DNA of 64,000 nucleotides from contig CP092872.1 of assembly GCA_030710605.1 (NCBI GenBank), positions 12,395,475 to 12,459,474 on the forward strand, read 5' to 3'. How positions within the stretch are numbered: the stretch's first letter is position 1; every line of letters begins with the position of its first letter. Source of the DNA: Cordylochernes scorpioides. Taxonomy: Eukaryota; Arthropoda; Arachnida; Pseudoscorpiones; Chernetidae. A model generated the notes under the pieces. That model was not told the origin of the DNA. It saw only the letters and a program-made list of their open reading frames with translations, and did not search any database. Made by a program: the position numbers and the translations under genes. Of this stretch, positions 51,066-63,700 are shown piece by piece.

Positions 51066-51694
51066 ACAGACGACAACCTTATCAAAGAAAACATTATAAA
51101 TATTTTATTCAGGGAGACATTGCTTTGAATAAATTATACATACAAAGAATTATTCTCTTTTACAGCCATTTATATATTCATTAATATCTAACGCAACTTG
51201 ATCAATAATCGAAAAAAAGGGCAACTAGCAATAATTGTCAGAATAAACAATATTCACATAATTACCTTTTTTTATAAATGATCCCTATATAAATATATAA
51301 ACACCTAATCATTTTACACAAAAAAAATATATTTTAAAAATCTAATAAAATGTTTAATAATAAATTTGGTAGATAAAAATAAACCAATTTAATTGTTGTT
51401 AGAACATGACAATTTCATACCAAACGAAAATTTAAAAAAAAGCGCGGGAAATTTTATTTATAACCGCAGAAGTCAGGTAAGTGTTAATTACCTAACCATA
51501 CCAGTTACTGTAAACTTAATAGGTTTTTTTTGTGGTCCTTTATTATTCATTGTGAACTGTTGGTCTGCTAACGAGCTAAGGTTAGGCTCTATTCAAATTG
51601 GATGAAATAATTAATGAATTATTCAAAGGTTACCTCAAAGCTTTTTGTGTACAAGTACCAATCAATATTTATTACAGATATTTCTTTTCGAATA
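51066..51694. other. No feature seen
   Basis: AT-rich spacer with no recognisable gene. Confidence 0.5.
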
Positions 51695-51860
51695 TAGAGC
51701 GTTCCATAATATATATATTTAAAAATGAGGCTTATTTTGGATTTTAATAAGATTATTTATTAATCCAATATTTCGATGGACCAATCGTCCATCTTTTACG
51801 AGGTTTTTGTTATGAAGCACACAGCAGGTCGTGTGCTTCAGGTGAGCCACAGACGTCTTA
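51695..51860 (-). mobile_element. Palindrome-family member with degenerate hammerhead-like part
   Basis: GAATATAGAGCGTTCCATAA links it to the 11326 palindrome family. On the minus strand, AAAGATGGACGATTGGTCCA then UCGAAAUAUUGGAUU gives a 7-bp stem II (GAUGGAC/GUCCAUC), GAAA and an AUAU stem III, but the CUGANGA segment is not intact (CGUAAAAGA). Confidence 0.4.
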
Positions 51861-52364
51861 CAAGCTTGTTGGGCGATAAACCATCTAATATATACATTCT
51901 AAACAAAGTAAATATAATAAAAAAACAGTGTAATATAAATAAATAAATATCGATAATTTAGAGATTTCGAATTAATTAAAGAAATAAATACCAAATAAAA
52001 ATACCATAAAAATTGAAATAACTGTGAAATAAATATATAAATAAGAGTGATAAATAACTTAACCCACAGAGTATGTGTGTAAGATCACAGGTAAATAGGC
52101 GCTAACCGTAAAAAAAAATCTTTGTTTTAATATTAGTTTCTATTTTATATTTTGTTATCTCTCTCTTGTAAATCAATAAATGTTTGATTATAATTCATGG
52201 AATCAGTTTCATTAAAAATTATAAGCAAAGTTAACAAGACATTGTTGTTTACAACAATTATTAACAATAAAATTTATTTTCAATGATTTTTTTTTAAATT
52301 ACAGGTGTGAATATTGACTCAGTAATTTTTCATCAAAAATGTGAGAATTTTGTTAGAATTTGGT
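51861..52364. other. No feature seen
   Basis: AT-rich spacer. Confidence 0.5.
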
Positions 52365-52412
52365 TCATCAGTGGTCAATCCCAAAGTGTTTTCGCAAGTT
52401 TAATCTACCAGC
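52365..52412 (-). mobile_element. CTGATGAG-hairpin remnant
   Basis: GGTTCATCAGTGGTCAATCC, AAAGTGTTTTCGCAAGTTT, AATCTACCA: diverged core of the family. Confidence 0.45.
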
Positions 52413-52939
52413 CCTCTATGTAAATAAATGAAGTTAGTTTGTTGGGCTTCTATAGATAAATTTTGAAAGTTTATTAATTCGAATTATTATTTTTTTATTA
52501 ATTAGAACAACTTTCTAAAACAATTAATGGAAGAACTTAATTCAGTAGTTAACTTATTTAACTATATCACCATTTCTAATCGGCTATAGGTCTCTTAATT
52601 GTTATTTCTGTTAATTTTCTTTCTCTCTTTCCCAGTTATTGATTATTGAAGTGAAATTGGGTGAAAATTATTTTATATAAAAAAGATATGTAATACCTCA
52701 GAGTGTGGCTAGTAGTATATGCTGGAAACTGAATGCTACGACAACAGCTAGGGCCATACTGGCCTTATCATCATCACTACAGTTTGTTTACTTCTTCTCA
52801 CTTACCTATATACTGTAAATGTGTTCGCTACTATAACGTTCTTTTACTAAATGGATAATAAAGGTTATTATCATATAATCATCAACGTCCTCATGCCTTC
52901 ATACAAGGTGTAAGTACCTAAATCTTACAACAGTATAAT
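52413..52939. other. Unassigned, possibly LTR-derived
   Basis: 52685-52920 has a GC-richer part and AATAAAGGTTATTATC (52857), reminiscent of an LTR end. No partner. Confidence 0.25.
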
Positions 52940-52990
52940 ATGGCGAAATTGCAGAGTGGTTATACTGCTGATGAACTAGATCCTCCTAAT
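52940..52990 (+). mobile_element. CTGATGAG-hairpin remnant
   Basis: GGCGAAATTGCAGAGTGG, TACTGCTGATGAACTAG, ATCCTCC: strongly diverged family core. Confidence 0.4.
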
Positions 52991-53054
52991 ACAAGTATAT
53001 TATTATCGAAGTAAAAGAAACGTAGAAATTCCTTTATTTCAAATATAAATAATC

Positions 53055-53330
53055 GCGCCAGAATAGTTCACTATTCCACAGAGAGATGGCGCTCTACAAT
53101 ACCTTATTTTGAAGAAAATAATTGTTGAGAAAGTAAACGTTCTGAGATAACACCAGAAAATTATTTTATTTGTTTTATATTGTATTTTATTTTTATATGT
53201 AAAAGCGTTTGAATAGTTTACTTTTCCACATAGAGATGGCGCTCTACAATACATTATTTTAGAGAAAACTATTGTTGAGGAAAGTAAACATTCTTAGATG
53301 AGCACCAAAAATTATTTCATAAAGATATAT
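53055..53330 (+). repeat. ~150-bp direct duplication
   Basis: GAATAGTTCACTATTCCACA...GAGATGGCGCTCTACAATA recurs 150 bp later (53083 and 53233), with AAGTAAACGTTCT / AAGTAAACATTCT. Confidence 0.75.
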
Positions 53331-53477
53331 TCAGGAATTATAAATGTAGTGTTTGATGTTTGTCATTCGCTATTTGAGATATTTTCATCCTGGGTCAGGT
53401 GGCGCCAGCTGCGAGGTTTTTATTGTGGCCGAATTTATGTCCCCGGGGCTGGAATAACGACGTCATATCCTTTCTTA
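53331..53477. other. GC-richer left border of the minisatellite
   Basis: Single-copy-looking sequence (CAGGTGGCGCCAGCTGCGAG, CCCCGGGGCTGGAATAACG) that leads into the first repeat units and may be where the array started. Confidence 0.35.
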
Positions 53478-56400
53478 GTGTCCTGGTGGTGGTGACCTGG
53501 TAGTGCCGTGGTGGTGACTTGGTAGGACCGTGGTGGTGGCCTTATAGGACCGTGGTGGTGGCCTTATAGGACCGTGGTGGTGGCCTTATAGGACCGTGGT
53601 GGTGCCTTATAGGACCGTGGTGGTGACCTTATAGGACCGTGGTGGTGGCCTTATAGGACCGTGGTGGTGGCCTTATAGGACCGTGGTGGTGACCTTATAG
53701 GACCGTGGTGGTGGCCTTATAGGACCGTGGTGGTGACCTTATAGGACCGTGGTGGTGACTTGGTAGGACCGTGGTGGTGACCTTATAGGACCGTGGTGGT
53801 GACCTTATAGGACCGTGGTAGTGATCTAATAGGACCGTGGTGGTGATCTAATAAGACCGTGGTGGTGACCTTATAGGACCGTGGTGGTGACCTTATAGGA
53901 CCGTGGTGGTGACCTTATAGGACCGTGGTGGTGACCTTATAGGACCGTGGTGGTGATCTAATAGGACCGTGGTGGTGACCTTATAGGACCGTGGTGGTGG
54001 CCTTATAGGACCGTGGTGGTGACCTTATAGGACCGTGGTGGTGGCCTTATAGGACCGTGGTAGTGATCTAATAGGACCGTGGGGGTGACCTTATAGGACC
54101 GTGGTGGAGACCTTATAGGACCGTGGTGGTGGCCTTATAGGACCGTGGTGGTGGCCTTATAGGACCGTGGTGGTGGCCTTATAGGACCGTGGTGGTGGCC
54201 TTATAGGACCGTGGTGGTGACCTTATAGGACCGTGGTGGTGACTTGGTAGGACCGTGGTGGTGACCTTATAGGACCGTGGTGGTGATCTTATAGGACCGT
54301 GGTGGTGACCTTTAGGACCGTGGTGGTGACCTTATAGGACCGTGGTGGTGACCTTATAGGACCGTGGTGGTGACCTTATAGGACCGTGGTGGTGACCTTA
54401 TAGGACCGTGGTGGTGACCTTATAGGACCGTGGTGGTGACCTTATAGGACCGTGGTGGTGACCTTATAGGACCGTGGTGGTGATCTTATAGGACCGTGGT
54501 GGTGACCTTATAGGACCGTGGTGGTGATCTTATAGGACCGTGGTGGTGACCTTATAGGACCGTGGTGGTGACCTTATAGGACCGTGGTGGTGATCTTATA
54601 GGACCGTGGTGGTGACCTTATAGGACCGTGGTGGTGACCTTATAGGACCGTGGTGGTGACCTTATAGGACCGTGGTGGTGATCTTATAGGACCGTGGTGG
54701 TGACCTTATAGGACCGTGGTGGTGACCTTATAGGACCGTGGTGGTGACCTTATAGGACCGTGGTGGTGATCTTATAGGACCGTGGTGGTGACCTTATAGG
54801 ACCGTGGTGGTGATCTTATAGGACCGTGGTGGTGACCTTATAGGACCGTGGTGGTGACCTTATAGGACCGTGGTAGTGACCTTAAAGAACCGTGGTGGTG
54901 ACCTTATAGGACCGTGGTGGTGGCCTTATAGGACCGTGGTGGTGACCTTATAGGACCGTGTTAGTAACCTTATAGGGACCGTGGTAGTGACCTTAAAGAA
55001 TCGTGGTGGTGACCTTAAAGGACCGTGGTGGTGACCTTATAGGACCGTGGTGGTGACCTTAAAGGACCGTGGTGGTGACCTTATAGGACCGTGTTAGTAA
55101 CCTTATAGGACCGTGGTGGTGACCTTATAGGACCGTGGTGGTGACCTTAAAGGACCCGTGGTGGTGTCTTATAGGACCGTGTTAGTAACCTTATAGGACC
55201 GTGGTAGTGACCTTATAGGACCGTGGTGGTGACCTTATAGGACCGTGGTGGTGGACTTATAGGACCGTGGTGGTGACCTTATAGGACCGTGGTGGTGACC
55301 TTATAGGACCGTGGGTGGTGACCTTAAAGAACCGTGGTGGTGACCTTATAGGACCGTAGTGGTGTCCTTATAGGACCGTGTTAGTAACCTTATAGGACCG
55401 TGGTAGTGACCTTAAAGAACCGTGGTGGTGACCTTAAAGAACCGTGGTGGTGACCTTATAGGACCGTGTTAGTAACCTTATAGGACCGTGGTGGTGACCT
55501 TATAGGACCGTGGTGGTGGCCTTATAGGACCGTGGTGGTGACCTTATAGGACCGTGGTGGTGTCTTATAGGACCGTGTTAGTAACCTTATAGGACCGTGG
55601 TAGTGACCTTAAAGAACCGTGGTGGTGACCTTAAAGGACCGTGGTGGTGACCTTATAGGACCGTGGTGGTGTCTTATAGGACCGTGTTAGTAACCTTATA
55701 GGACCGTGGTAGTGACCTTAAAGAACCGTGGTGGTGACCTTAAAGGACCGTGGTGGTGACCTTATAGGACCGTGGTGGTGACCTTAAAGAACCGTGGTGG
55801 TGACCTTAAAGGACCGTGGTGGTGTCTTATAGGACCGTGGTGGTGCCCTTATAGGACCGTGGTAGTGACCTTAAAGAACCGTGGTGGTGACCTTAAAGGA
55901 CCGTGGTGGTGACCTTATAGGACCGTGGTGGTGACCTTATAGGACCGTGGTAGTGACCTTAAAGAACCGTGGTGGTGACCTTAAAGGACCGTGGTGGTGA
56001 CCTTAAAGGACCGTGGTGGTGACCTTATAGGACCGTGGTGGTGTCTTATAGGACCGTGTTAGTAACCTTATAGGACCGTGGTAGTGACCTTAAAGAACCG
56101 TGGTGGTGACCTTAAAGGACCGTGGTGGTGACCTTATAGGACCGTGGTGGTGACCTTAAAGAACCGTGGTGGTGACCTTAAAGGACCGTGGTGGTGTCTT
56201 ATAGGACCGTGGTGGTGCCCTTATAGGACCGTGGTAGTGACCTTAAAGAACCGTGGTGGTGACCTTAAAGGACCGTGGTGGTGACCTTATAGGACCGTGG
56301 TGGTGACCTTATAGGACCGTGGTGGTGACCTTAAAGGACCGTGGTGGTGACCTTAAAGGACCGTGGTGGTGACCTTATAGGACCGTGGTAGTGACCTTAT

Positions 56401-58440
56401 AGGACCGTGGTGGTGACCTTATAGGACCGTGGTGGTGACCTTATAGGACCGTGGTGGTGACCCTTAAAGGACCGTGGTGGTGACCTTAAAGGACCGTGGT
56501 GGTGACCTTATAGGACCGTGGTGGTGACCTTATAGGACCGTGGTGGTGACCTTATAGGACCGTGGTGGTGACCTTATAGGACCGTGGTGGTGACCTTAAA
56601 GGACCGTGGTGGTGACCTTATAGGACCGTGGTGGTGACCTTAAAGGACCGTGGTGGTGACCTTATAGGACCGTGGTAGTGACCTTATAGGACCGTGGTGG
56701 TGACCTTATAGGACCGTGGTGGTGACCTTATAGGACCGTGGTGGTGACCTTAAAGGACCGTGGTGGTGACCTTATAGGACCGTGGTGGTGACCTTATAGG
56801 ACCGTGGTGGTGACCTTATAGGACCGTGGTGGTGACCTTATAGGACCGTGGTGGTGACCTTAAAGGACCGTGGTGGTGACCTTATAGGACCGTGGTGGTG
56901 ACCTTATAGGACCGTGGTGGTGACCTTATAGGACCGTGGTAGTGACCTTAAAGGACCGTGGTTAGACCTTATAGGACCGTGGTGGTGACCTTATAGGACC
57001 GTGGTGGTGACCTTAAAGGACCGTGGTGGTGACCTTATAGGACCGTGGTGGTGACCTTATAGGACCGTGGTGGTGACCTTATAGGACCGTGGTAGTGACC
57101 TTAAAGGACCGTGGTGGTGACCTTATAGGACCGTGGTGGTGACCTTATAGGACCGTGGTGGTGACCTTATAGGACCGTGGTGGTGTCTTATAGGACCGTG
57201 TTAGTAACCTTATAGGACCGTGGTAGTGACCTTAAAGAACCGTGGTGGTGACCTTAAAGGACCGTGGTGGTGACCTTATAGGACCGTGGTGGTGTCTTAT
57301 AGGACCGTGTTAGTAACCTTATAGGACCGTGGTAGTGACCTTAAAGAACCGTGGTGGTGACCTTAAAGGACCGTGGTGGTGACCTTATAGGACCGTGGTG
57401 GTGACCTTAAAGGACCGTGGTAGTGACCTTATAGGACCGTGGTGGTGACCTTAAAGGACCGTGGTGGTGACCTTATAGGACCGTGGTGGTGACCTTATAG
57501 GACCGTGGTGGTGACCTTAAAGGACCGTGGTGGTGACCTTATAGGACCGTGGGTGGTGACCTTATAGGACCGTGGTGGTGACCTTAAAGGACCGTGGTGG
57601 TGACCTTATAGGACCGTGGTGGTGACCTTAAAGGACCGTGGTGGTGACCTTATAGGACCGTGGTGGTGACCTTATAGGACCGTGGTGGTGACCTTATAGG
57701 ACCGTGGTGGTGACCTTATAGGACCGTGGTGGTGACCTTATAGGACCGTGGTGGTGACCTTATAGGACCGTGGTGGTGACCTTATAGGACCGTGGTGGTG
57801 ACCTTATAGGACCGTGGTGGTGACCTTATAGGACCGTGGTGGTGACCTTATAGGACCGTGGTGGTGACCTTATAGGACCGTGGTGGTGACCTTAAAGGAC
57901 CGTGGTGGTGACCTTATAGGACCGTGGTAGTGACCTTATAGGACCGTGGTGGTGACCTTATAGGACCGTGGTGGTGACCTTATAGGACCGTGGTGGTGAC
58001 CTTAAAGGACCGTGGTGGTGACCTTATAGGACCGTGGTGGTGACCTTATAGGACCGTGGTGGTGACCTTATAGGACCGTGGTGGTGCCTTATAGGACCGT
58101 GGTGGTGACCTTATAGGACCGTGGTGGTGACTTGGTAGGACCGTGGTGGTGACCCTATAGGACCGTGGTGGTGACCTTATAGGACCGTGGTGGTGACCTT
58201 ATAGGACCGTGGTGGTGACCTTATAGGACCGTGGTGGTGACTTGGTAGGACCGTGGTGGTGACCTTATAGGACCGTGGTGGTGACCTTATAGGACCGTGG
58301 TGGTGACTTGGTAGGACCGTGGTGGTGACCTTATAGGACCGTAGTGGTGACCTTATAGGCAGTGGTGATGACCTGGTAATGCCGTGGTAGTGACTTGGTA
58401 GGACCGTGGTGGTGACCTGGTAGTGCCGTGGTGGTGACCT
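53478..58440 (+). repeat. 22-bp minisatellite, first block (~5 kb)
   Basis: About 225 units of GGACCGTGGTGGTGACCTTA+TA. Variants (GACTTGGTA, GATCTAATA, GTTAGTAACC, CTTAAAGAACC) cluster in zones; GTTAGTAACC followed by GGTAGTGACCTTAAAGAACC recurs many times between 54960 and 57350, which is higher-order structure. 22 bp is not a multiple of three and the unit puts stops in the frames, so it is noncoding. Confidence 0.97.
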
Positions 58441-58716
58441 TGTGGTGTTTAAGCAATTACACTCACATAAATAATTTCTTGCAAAATCAAGCCTTTTATT
58501 AGAATCACTACACCGCTATGGTTATTTTGTTCAGGCAACCAACAGAATGAGAGGCAGAATAACAATAATAATAATTCAATCAAATAGGAAAATATATATA
58601 TATAATTTAGACAATAAAAATTTTGCATATTTGCAACAAACAAATATGATTTTTTTAAAAACAATTAAAATTACATAACACAGAAATACCAAAGAATAAT
58701 TTACATATCCCCTACA
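58441..58716 (-). repeat. 3' LTR of deleted element
   Basis: Preceded on the minus strand by a purine tract GGAAGGGGAGTGA (58717-58730). Confidence 0.88.
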
Positions 58717-59455
58717 TCACTCCCCTTCCAGTGACGGAAGTCACGTCCAATAGACTCATTGTACCTGGAAGGAGGTTTTATCCGTCTTCCGCTGCGGGTC
58801 TCCTTTGGCACTTCGAACCGCACCTTAGGCTTAGCAGGTTGCGGTTTACTGGGAAGGCCCGATGGGATCCTCTCTGCTGGCAGGTTGATCTAGTGTTCCC
58901 AAGATGTAAGCAGGCTTTAACCGATCTATCGATATCTTCACTTCCCTGTTCTTAATTCTTAGCGTAAAAAAATTATCAGATTTTTCAAGAACTGGATAAG
59001 GTCCTTCGTAATATGGTTCTAAAGGCTTTCTAATTTTATTTATTCTCAAGAAAACTTGATCAGATTTAAATAAATCTTTATGGATAAAAATATCTTTGGT
59101 TATATTGTGATTCGTTGTTATTGGTCTAACCATGTGCATATACTCTATGAGGTTCGATATAAATAAACTGGAATCAACTCGACTTACAGGCTTCTCAAAA
59201 AATTCTCCAGGTAATTTAATGGTTTTTCCATAAACCATCTGTGATATTGAAAAACCCGTATCCTCTCGAATAGCACCGCGTAACGCTAGAAGTATTGTCG
59301 GCAAAGAATCGGTCCATTTGACTGAATTATGAGCTTTAAATGGCATTTTTTTAGTGTCCGATTAAAACGTTCAATTTTACCATTACTCTGAGGATGGTAA
59401 GGAGTAGAATGTAGCAGTTTCGTACCGCATATCGCTGCAAGATCTTGAAATCGTT
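58717..59455 (-). pseudogene. Integrase C-terminal part
   Basis: Begins at the deletion junction with FQDLAAICG, then STPYHPQSNGKIERFNRTLK (contains the third acidic residue of the DD35E triad), shifts frame near 59345, then runs 166 codons: LPTILLALRGAIREDTGFS, VYGKTIKLPGEF, and ends in a tail with RSGRRIKPPSRY after another frameshift near 58850. The two catalytic aspartates are lost with the deletion. Confidence 0.8.
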
Positions 59456-60408
59456 CAGGGTGGTCCCAAGTTTTCCTTTGTAAGGTATTAAGGAAATATC
59501 GGCTCCACTATCCACCAAGAATCGCATGCCAGTTTTTTTGTCACGTACGAATAAACGGCTATTGCGACGTAGTTTTGTCCAGCAGCAGAGTGCGTCGCAC
59601 CACTTACTGCTGGTTGGAGTTTTTCCGCATTGACCCATTCACATGGCTGTTTACATTTTCCAGGTAGGCAGTTTTTTCCATACCTATAATGGAAATAGCA
59701 AATTTTTCCTTTTGGATTATATCCGCCCTTAGATCGGGAACGGGAGCGTGCTTTATAGTGATAATCACGTGAACTTCGGTCACGAGATCTACCTTGATGC
59801 TCCATTTTCATACTTTCTATTTTCTGTTCCAGAGATTCTATTTTTTTTAATAACATTTTTGTTTCATTCTCCGGCTTAGCTGCCTCGTAGATCTCCGTCT
59901 TGGGGTTCAATTCGGCTATTCTATCAGCCATTACTGCCAATTTGTCGAGCTCTTCCTCGCTAATTATTAAAATTTGCTGAATTGCCTGTGGTAGCTTTTC
60001 GAGCCATAGCGTCTTTATAAATTTATTGGATAAGTCCCTCTGTTGCTAATGTCCTCAATTTCTGCAACAGCTGGCTAGGCTTTAGATCACCTAGTTCAAT
60101 TCCCGATAACAGTTTTCGAATTCTTTTTGATTCACCATCTTTGAATATTCTAAGAAGTCTCTCTTTTGCCTCTGAATATTTATTTATTTCTTTAGAGGTA
60201 ATTATATCCCAGAGGTTCTCGACATATTTTGGGTCCAATTGAGTGATCAAATAAATGAATTTCGTATTTTCTGTCTTTATATTGTTTATCAAGAACTGAG
60301 CCTCTACTTGATGGAACCATATATCAGGTCTTTCAATCCAGAAAGGTGGAAGTTTAATATTTACCTTATAGGTCTCAACTACTGTATTTCCGTTTCCTCA
60401 CTTTTCAT
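59456..60408 (-). pseudogene. Gag and protease remnant
   Basis: ATG at 60408 (MKSEETEIQ) then a frame break; next LPPFWIERPDIWFHQVEAQF, LITQLDPKYVENLWDII, and LLSGIELGDLKPSQLLQKLR, typical of arthropod Gypsy Gag. After a frameshift near 60030: a K/E-rich and R/S-rich stretch and a finger-like CYFHYRYGKNCLPGKC. Protease FLVDSGADISLIP near 59500 has the catalytic DSGA. The frame ends abruptly at the deletion near 59455. Confidence 0.82.
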
Positions 60409-60453
60409 TTTATCAGTTCGTCGTGCTTGTTCTTCTGTCCGGCTCACCAGTTT

Positions 60454-60734
60454 ATGTGGTGTTTAAGCAATTACACTCACATAAATAATTTCTTTCAAAA
60501 CCAAGCCTTTTATTAGAATTACTATGGCTACACCGCTATGGCTATTTTGTTCAGGCAACCAACAGAATGAGAGGCAGAATAACAATAATAATAATTCAAT
60601 CAAATAGGAAAATATATATATAATTTAGACAATAAAAATTTTGCATATTTGCAACAAACAAATATGATTTTTTTAAAACAATTAAAATTTACATAACACA
60701 GAAATACCAAAGAATAATTTACTTGTCACCTACA
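60454..60734 (-). repeat. 5' LTR of deleted element
   Basis: 281 bp. Just inside on the minus strand is ACTGGTGAGCCGGACAGAAG, at the expected primer-binding position. Confidence 0.88.
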
Positions 60735-63700
60735 ACCTTATAGGACCGTGGTGGTGACCTTATAGGACCGTGGTGGTGACTTGGTAGGACCGTGGTGGTG
60801 ACCTTATAGGACCGTGGTGGTGACCTTATAAGACCGTGGTGGTGACTTGGTAGGACCGTGGTGGTGACCTTATAGGACCGTGGTGGTGACTTGGTAGGAC
60901 CGTGGTGGTGACCTTATAGGACCGTGGTGGGTGACCTTATAAGACCGTGGTGGTGACTTGGTAGGACCGTGGTGGTGACCTTATAGGACCGTGGTGGTGA
61001 CCTTATAGGACCGTGGTGGTGACTTGGTAGGACCGTGGTGGTGACCTTATAGGACCGTGGTGGTGACCTTATAAGGACCGTGGTGGTGACTTGGTAGGAC
61101 CGTGGTGGTGACCTTATAGGACCGTGGTGGTGACCTTATAAGACCGTGGTGGTGACCTTATAGGACCGTGGTGGTGACCTTATAAGACCGTGGTGGTGAC
61201 CTTATAGGACCGTGGTGGTGACCTTATAAGACCGTGGTGGTGACCTTATAGGACCGTGGTGGTGACCTTATAGGACCGTGGTGGTGACCTTATAGGACCG
61301 TGGTGGTGACTTGGTAGGACCGTGGTTATGACCTTATAGGACCGTGGTGGTGACCTTATAAGACCGTGGTGGTGACCTTATAGGACCGTGGTGGTGACCT
61401 TATAGGACCGTGGTGGTGCCCTTATAGGACCGTGGTGGTGACTTGGTAGGACCGTGGTGGTGACCTTATAGGACCGTGGTGGTGACCTTATAGGACCGTG
61501 GTGGTGACCTTATAGGACCGTGGTGGTGACCTTATAAGACCGTGGTGGTGACCTTATAGGACCGTGGTGGTGACCTTATAGGACCGTGGTGGTGACCTTA
61601 TAGGACCGTGGTGGTGACCTTATAGGACCGTGGTGGTGACCTTATAAGACCGTGGTGGTGACCTTATAGGACCGTGGTGGTGACCTTATAGGACCGTGGT
61701 GGTGCCCTTATAGGACCGTGGTGGTGCCTTATAGGACCGTGGTAGTGACCTTGAAGGACCGTGGTGGTGACCTTATAGGATCGTGGTGGTGACCTTATAG
61801 GATCGTGGTGGTGACCTTATAGGACCGTGGTGGTGACCCTATAGGACCGTGGTGGTGACCCTATAGGACCGTGGTGGTGACCTTATAGGACCGTGGTGGT
61901 GACCTTATAGGACCGTGGTAGTGATCTTAAAGGACCGTGGTGGTGACCTTATAGGACCGTGGAGGTGACCTTATAGGACCGTGGTGGTGACCTTATAAGA
62001 CGGTGGTGGTGACCTTATAGGACCGTGGTGGTGACCTTATAGGACCGTGGTGGTGACCTTATAAGACCGTGGTGGTGACCTTATAGGACCGTGGTGGTGA
62101 CCTTATAGGACCGTGGTGGTGACCTTATAGGACCGTGGGGGTGACTTGGTAGGACCGTGGTGGTGACCTTATAGGACCGTGGTGGTGACTTGGTAGGACC
62201 GTGGTGGTGACCTTATAGGCAGTGGTGATGACCTGGTAATGCCGTGGTGGTGACTTGATAGGACCGTGGTGGTGACCTGGTAGTGCCGTGGTGGTGACTT
62301 GGTAGGACCGTGGTGGTGACCTGGTAGTGCCGTGGTGGTAACCTTATAGGACCGTGGTGGTGACTTGGTAGGACCGTGGTGGTGACTTGGTAAGACCGTG
62401 GTGGTGACCTTATAGGACCGTGGTGGTGACCTTATAGGCAGTGGTGATGACCTGGTAATGCCGTGGTGGTGACTTGGTAGGACCGTGGTGGTGCCCTGGT
62501 AGTGCCGTGGTGGTGACCTTATAGGACCGTGGTGGTGACCTTATAGGACCGTGGTGGTGACCTTATAGGACCGTGGTGGTGACCTAATAGGACCGTGGTG
62601 GTGCCTTATAGGACCGTGGTAGTGACCTTATAGGACCGTGGTGGTGACCTGGTAGTGCAATTGTGGTGACCTTATAGGACCTTGGTGGTAACCTTATAGG
62701 ACCGTGGTGGTGACCTTATAGGACCGTGGTGGTGACCTTAAAGGACCGTGGTGGTGACCTTATAGGACCGTGGTGGTGACCTTATAGGACCGTGGTGGTG
62801 CCTTATAGGACCGTGGTGGTGACCTTATAGGACCGTGGGGGTGACCTTATAGGACCGTGGTGGTGACCTAATAGGACCGTGGTGGTGCCTTATAGGACCG
62901 TGGTAGTGACCTTATAGGACCGTGGTGGTGACCTGGTAGTGCAATTGTGGTGACCTTATAGGACCTTGGTGGTAACCTTATAGGACCGTGGTGGTGACTT
63001 GGTAGGACCGTGGTGGTGACCTTATAGGACCGTGGTGGTGACCCTTATAGGACCGTGGTGGTGACCTTATAGGACCGTGGTGGTGACCTTATAGGACCGT
63101 GGTGGTGACTTGGTAGGACCGTGGTGGTGACCTTATAGGACCGTGGTGGTGACCTTATAGGACCGTGGTGGTGACCTTATAGGACCGTGGTGGTGACCTT
63201 ATAAGGACCGTGGTGGTGACCTTATAGGACCGTGGTGGTGACCTTATAGGACCGTGGTGGTGACCTTATAGGACCGTGGTGGTGACCTTATAGGACCGTG
63301 GTGGTGACCTTATAAGACCGTGGTGGTGACCTTATAGGACCGTGGTGTGACCTTATAGGACCGTGGTGGTGCCCTTATAGGACCGTGGTGGGTGCCTTAT
63401 AGGACCGTGGTAGTGACCTTAAGGACCGTGGTGGTGACCTTATAGGATCGTGGTGGTGACCTTATAGGATCGTGGTGGTGACCTTATAGGACCGTGGTGG
63501 TGACCCTATAGGACCGTGGTGGTGACCCTTAGGACCGTGGTGGTGACCTTATAGGACCGTGGTGGTGACCTATAGGACCGTGGTAGTGATCTTAAAGGAC
63601 CGTGGGTGGTGACCTTATAGGACCGTGGTGGTGACCTTATAGGACCGTGGTGGTGACCTTATAAGACGGTGGTGGTGACCTTATAGGACCGTGGTGGTGA

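Larger units (their letters stand above)
58441..60734 (-). mobile_element. Internally deleted Gypsy-type LTR element inside the minisatellite
   Basis: LTRs 58441-58716 and 60454-60734 (276 and 281 bp, a few differences) with TG...CA ends. ACCT flanks both sides (58437-58440, 60735-60738), a probable 4-bp target duplication. The 1737-bp interior holds gag, protease and the end of integrase on the minus strand; RT, RNase H and most of integrase are deleted. Nonautonomous. Confidence 0.88.

Noticed and set aside
53478-58440. 22-bp repeat as a coding repeat protein or CRISPR
   Set aside because: The period is not a multiple of three, stops occur in the frames, and there are no spacers.
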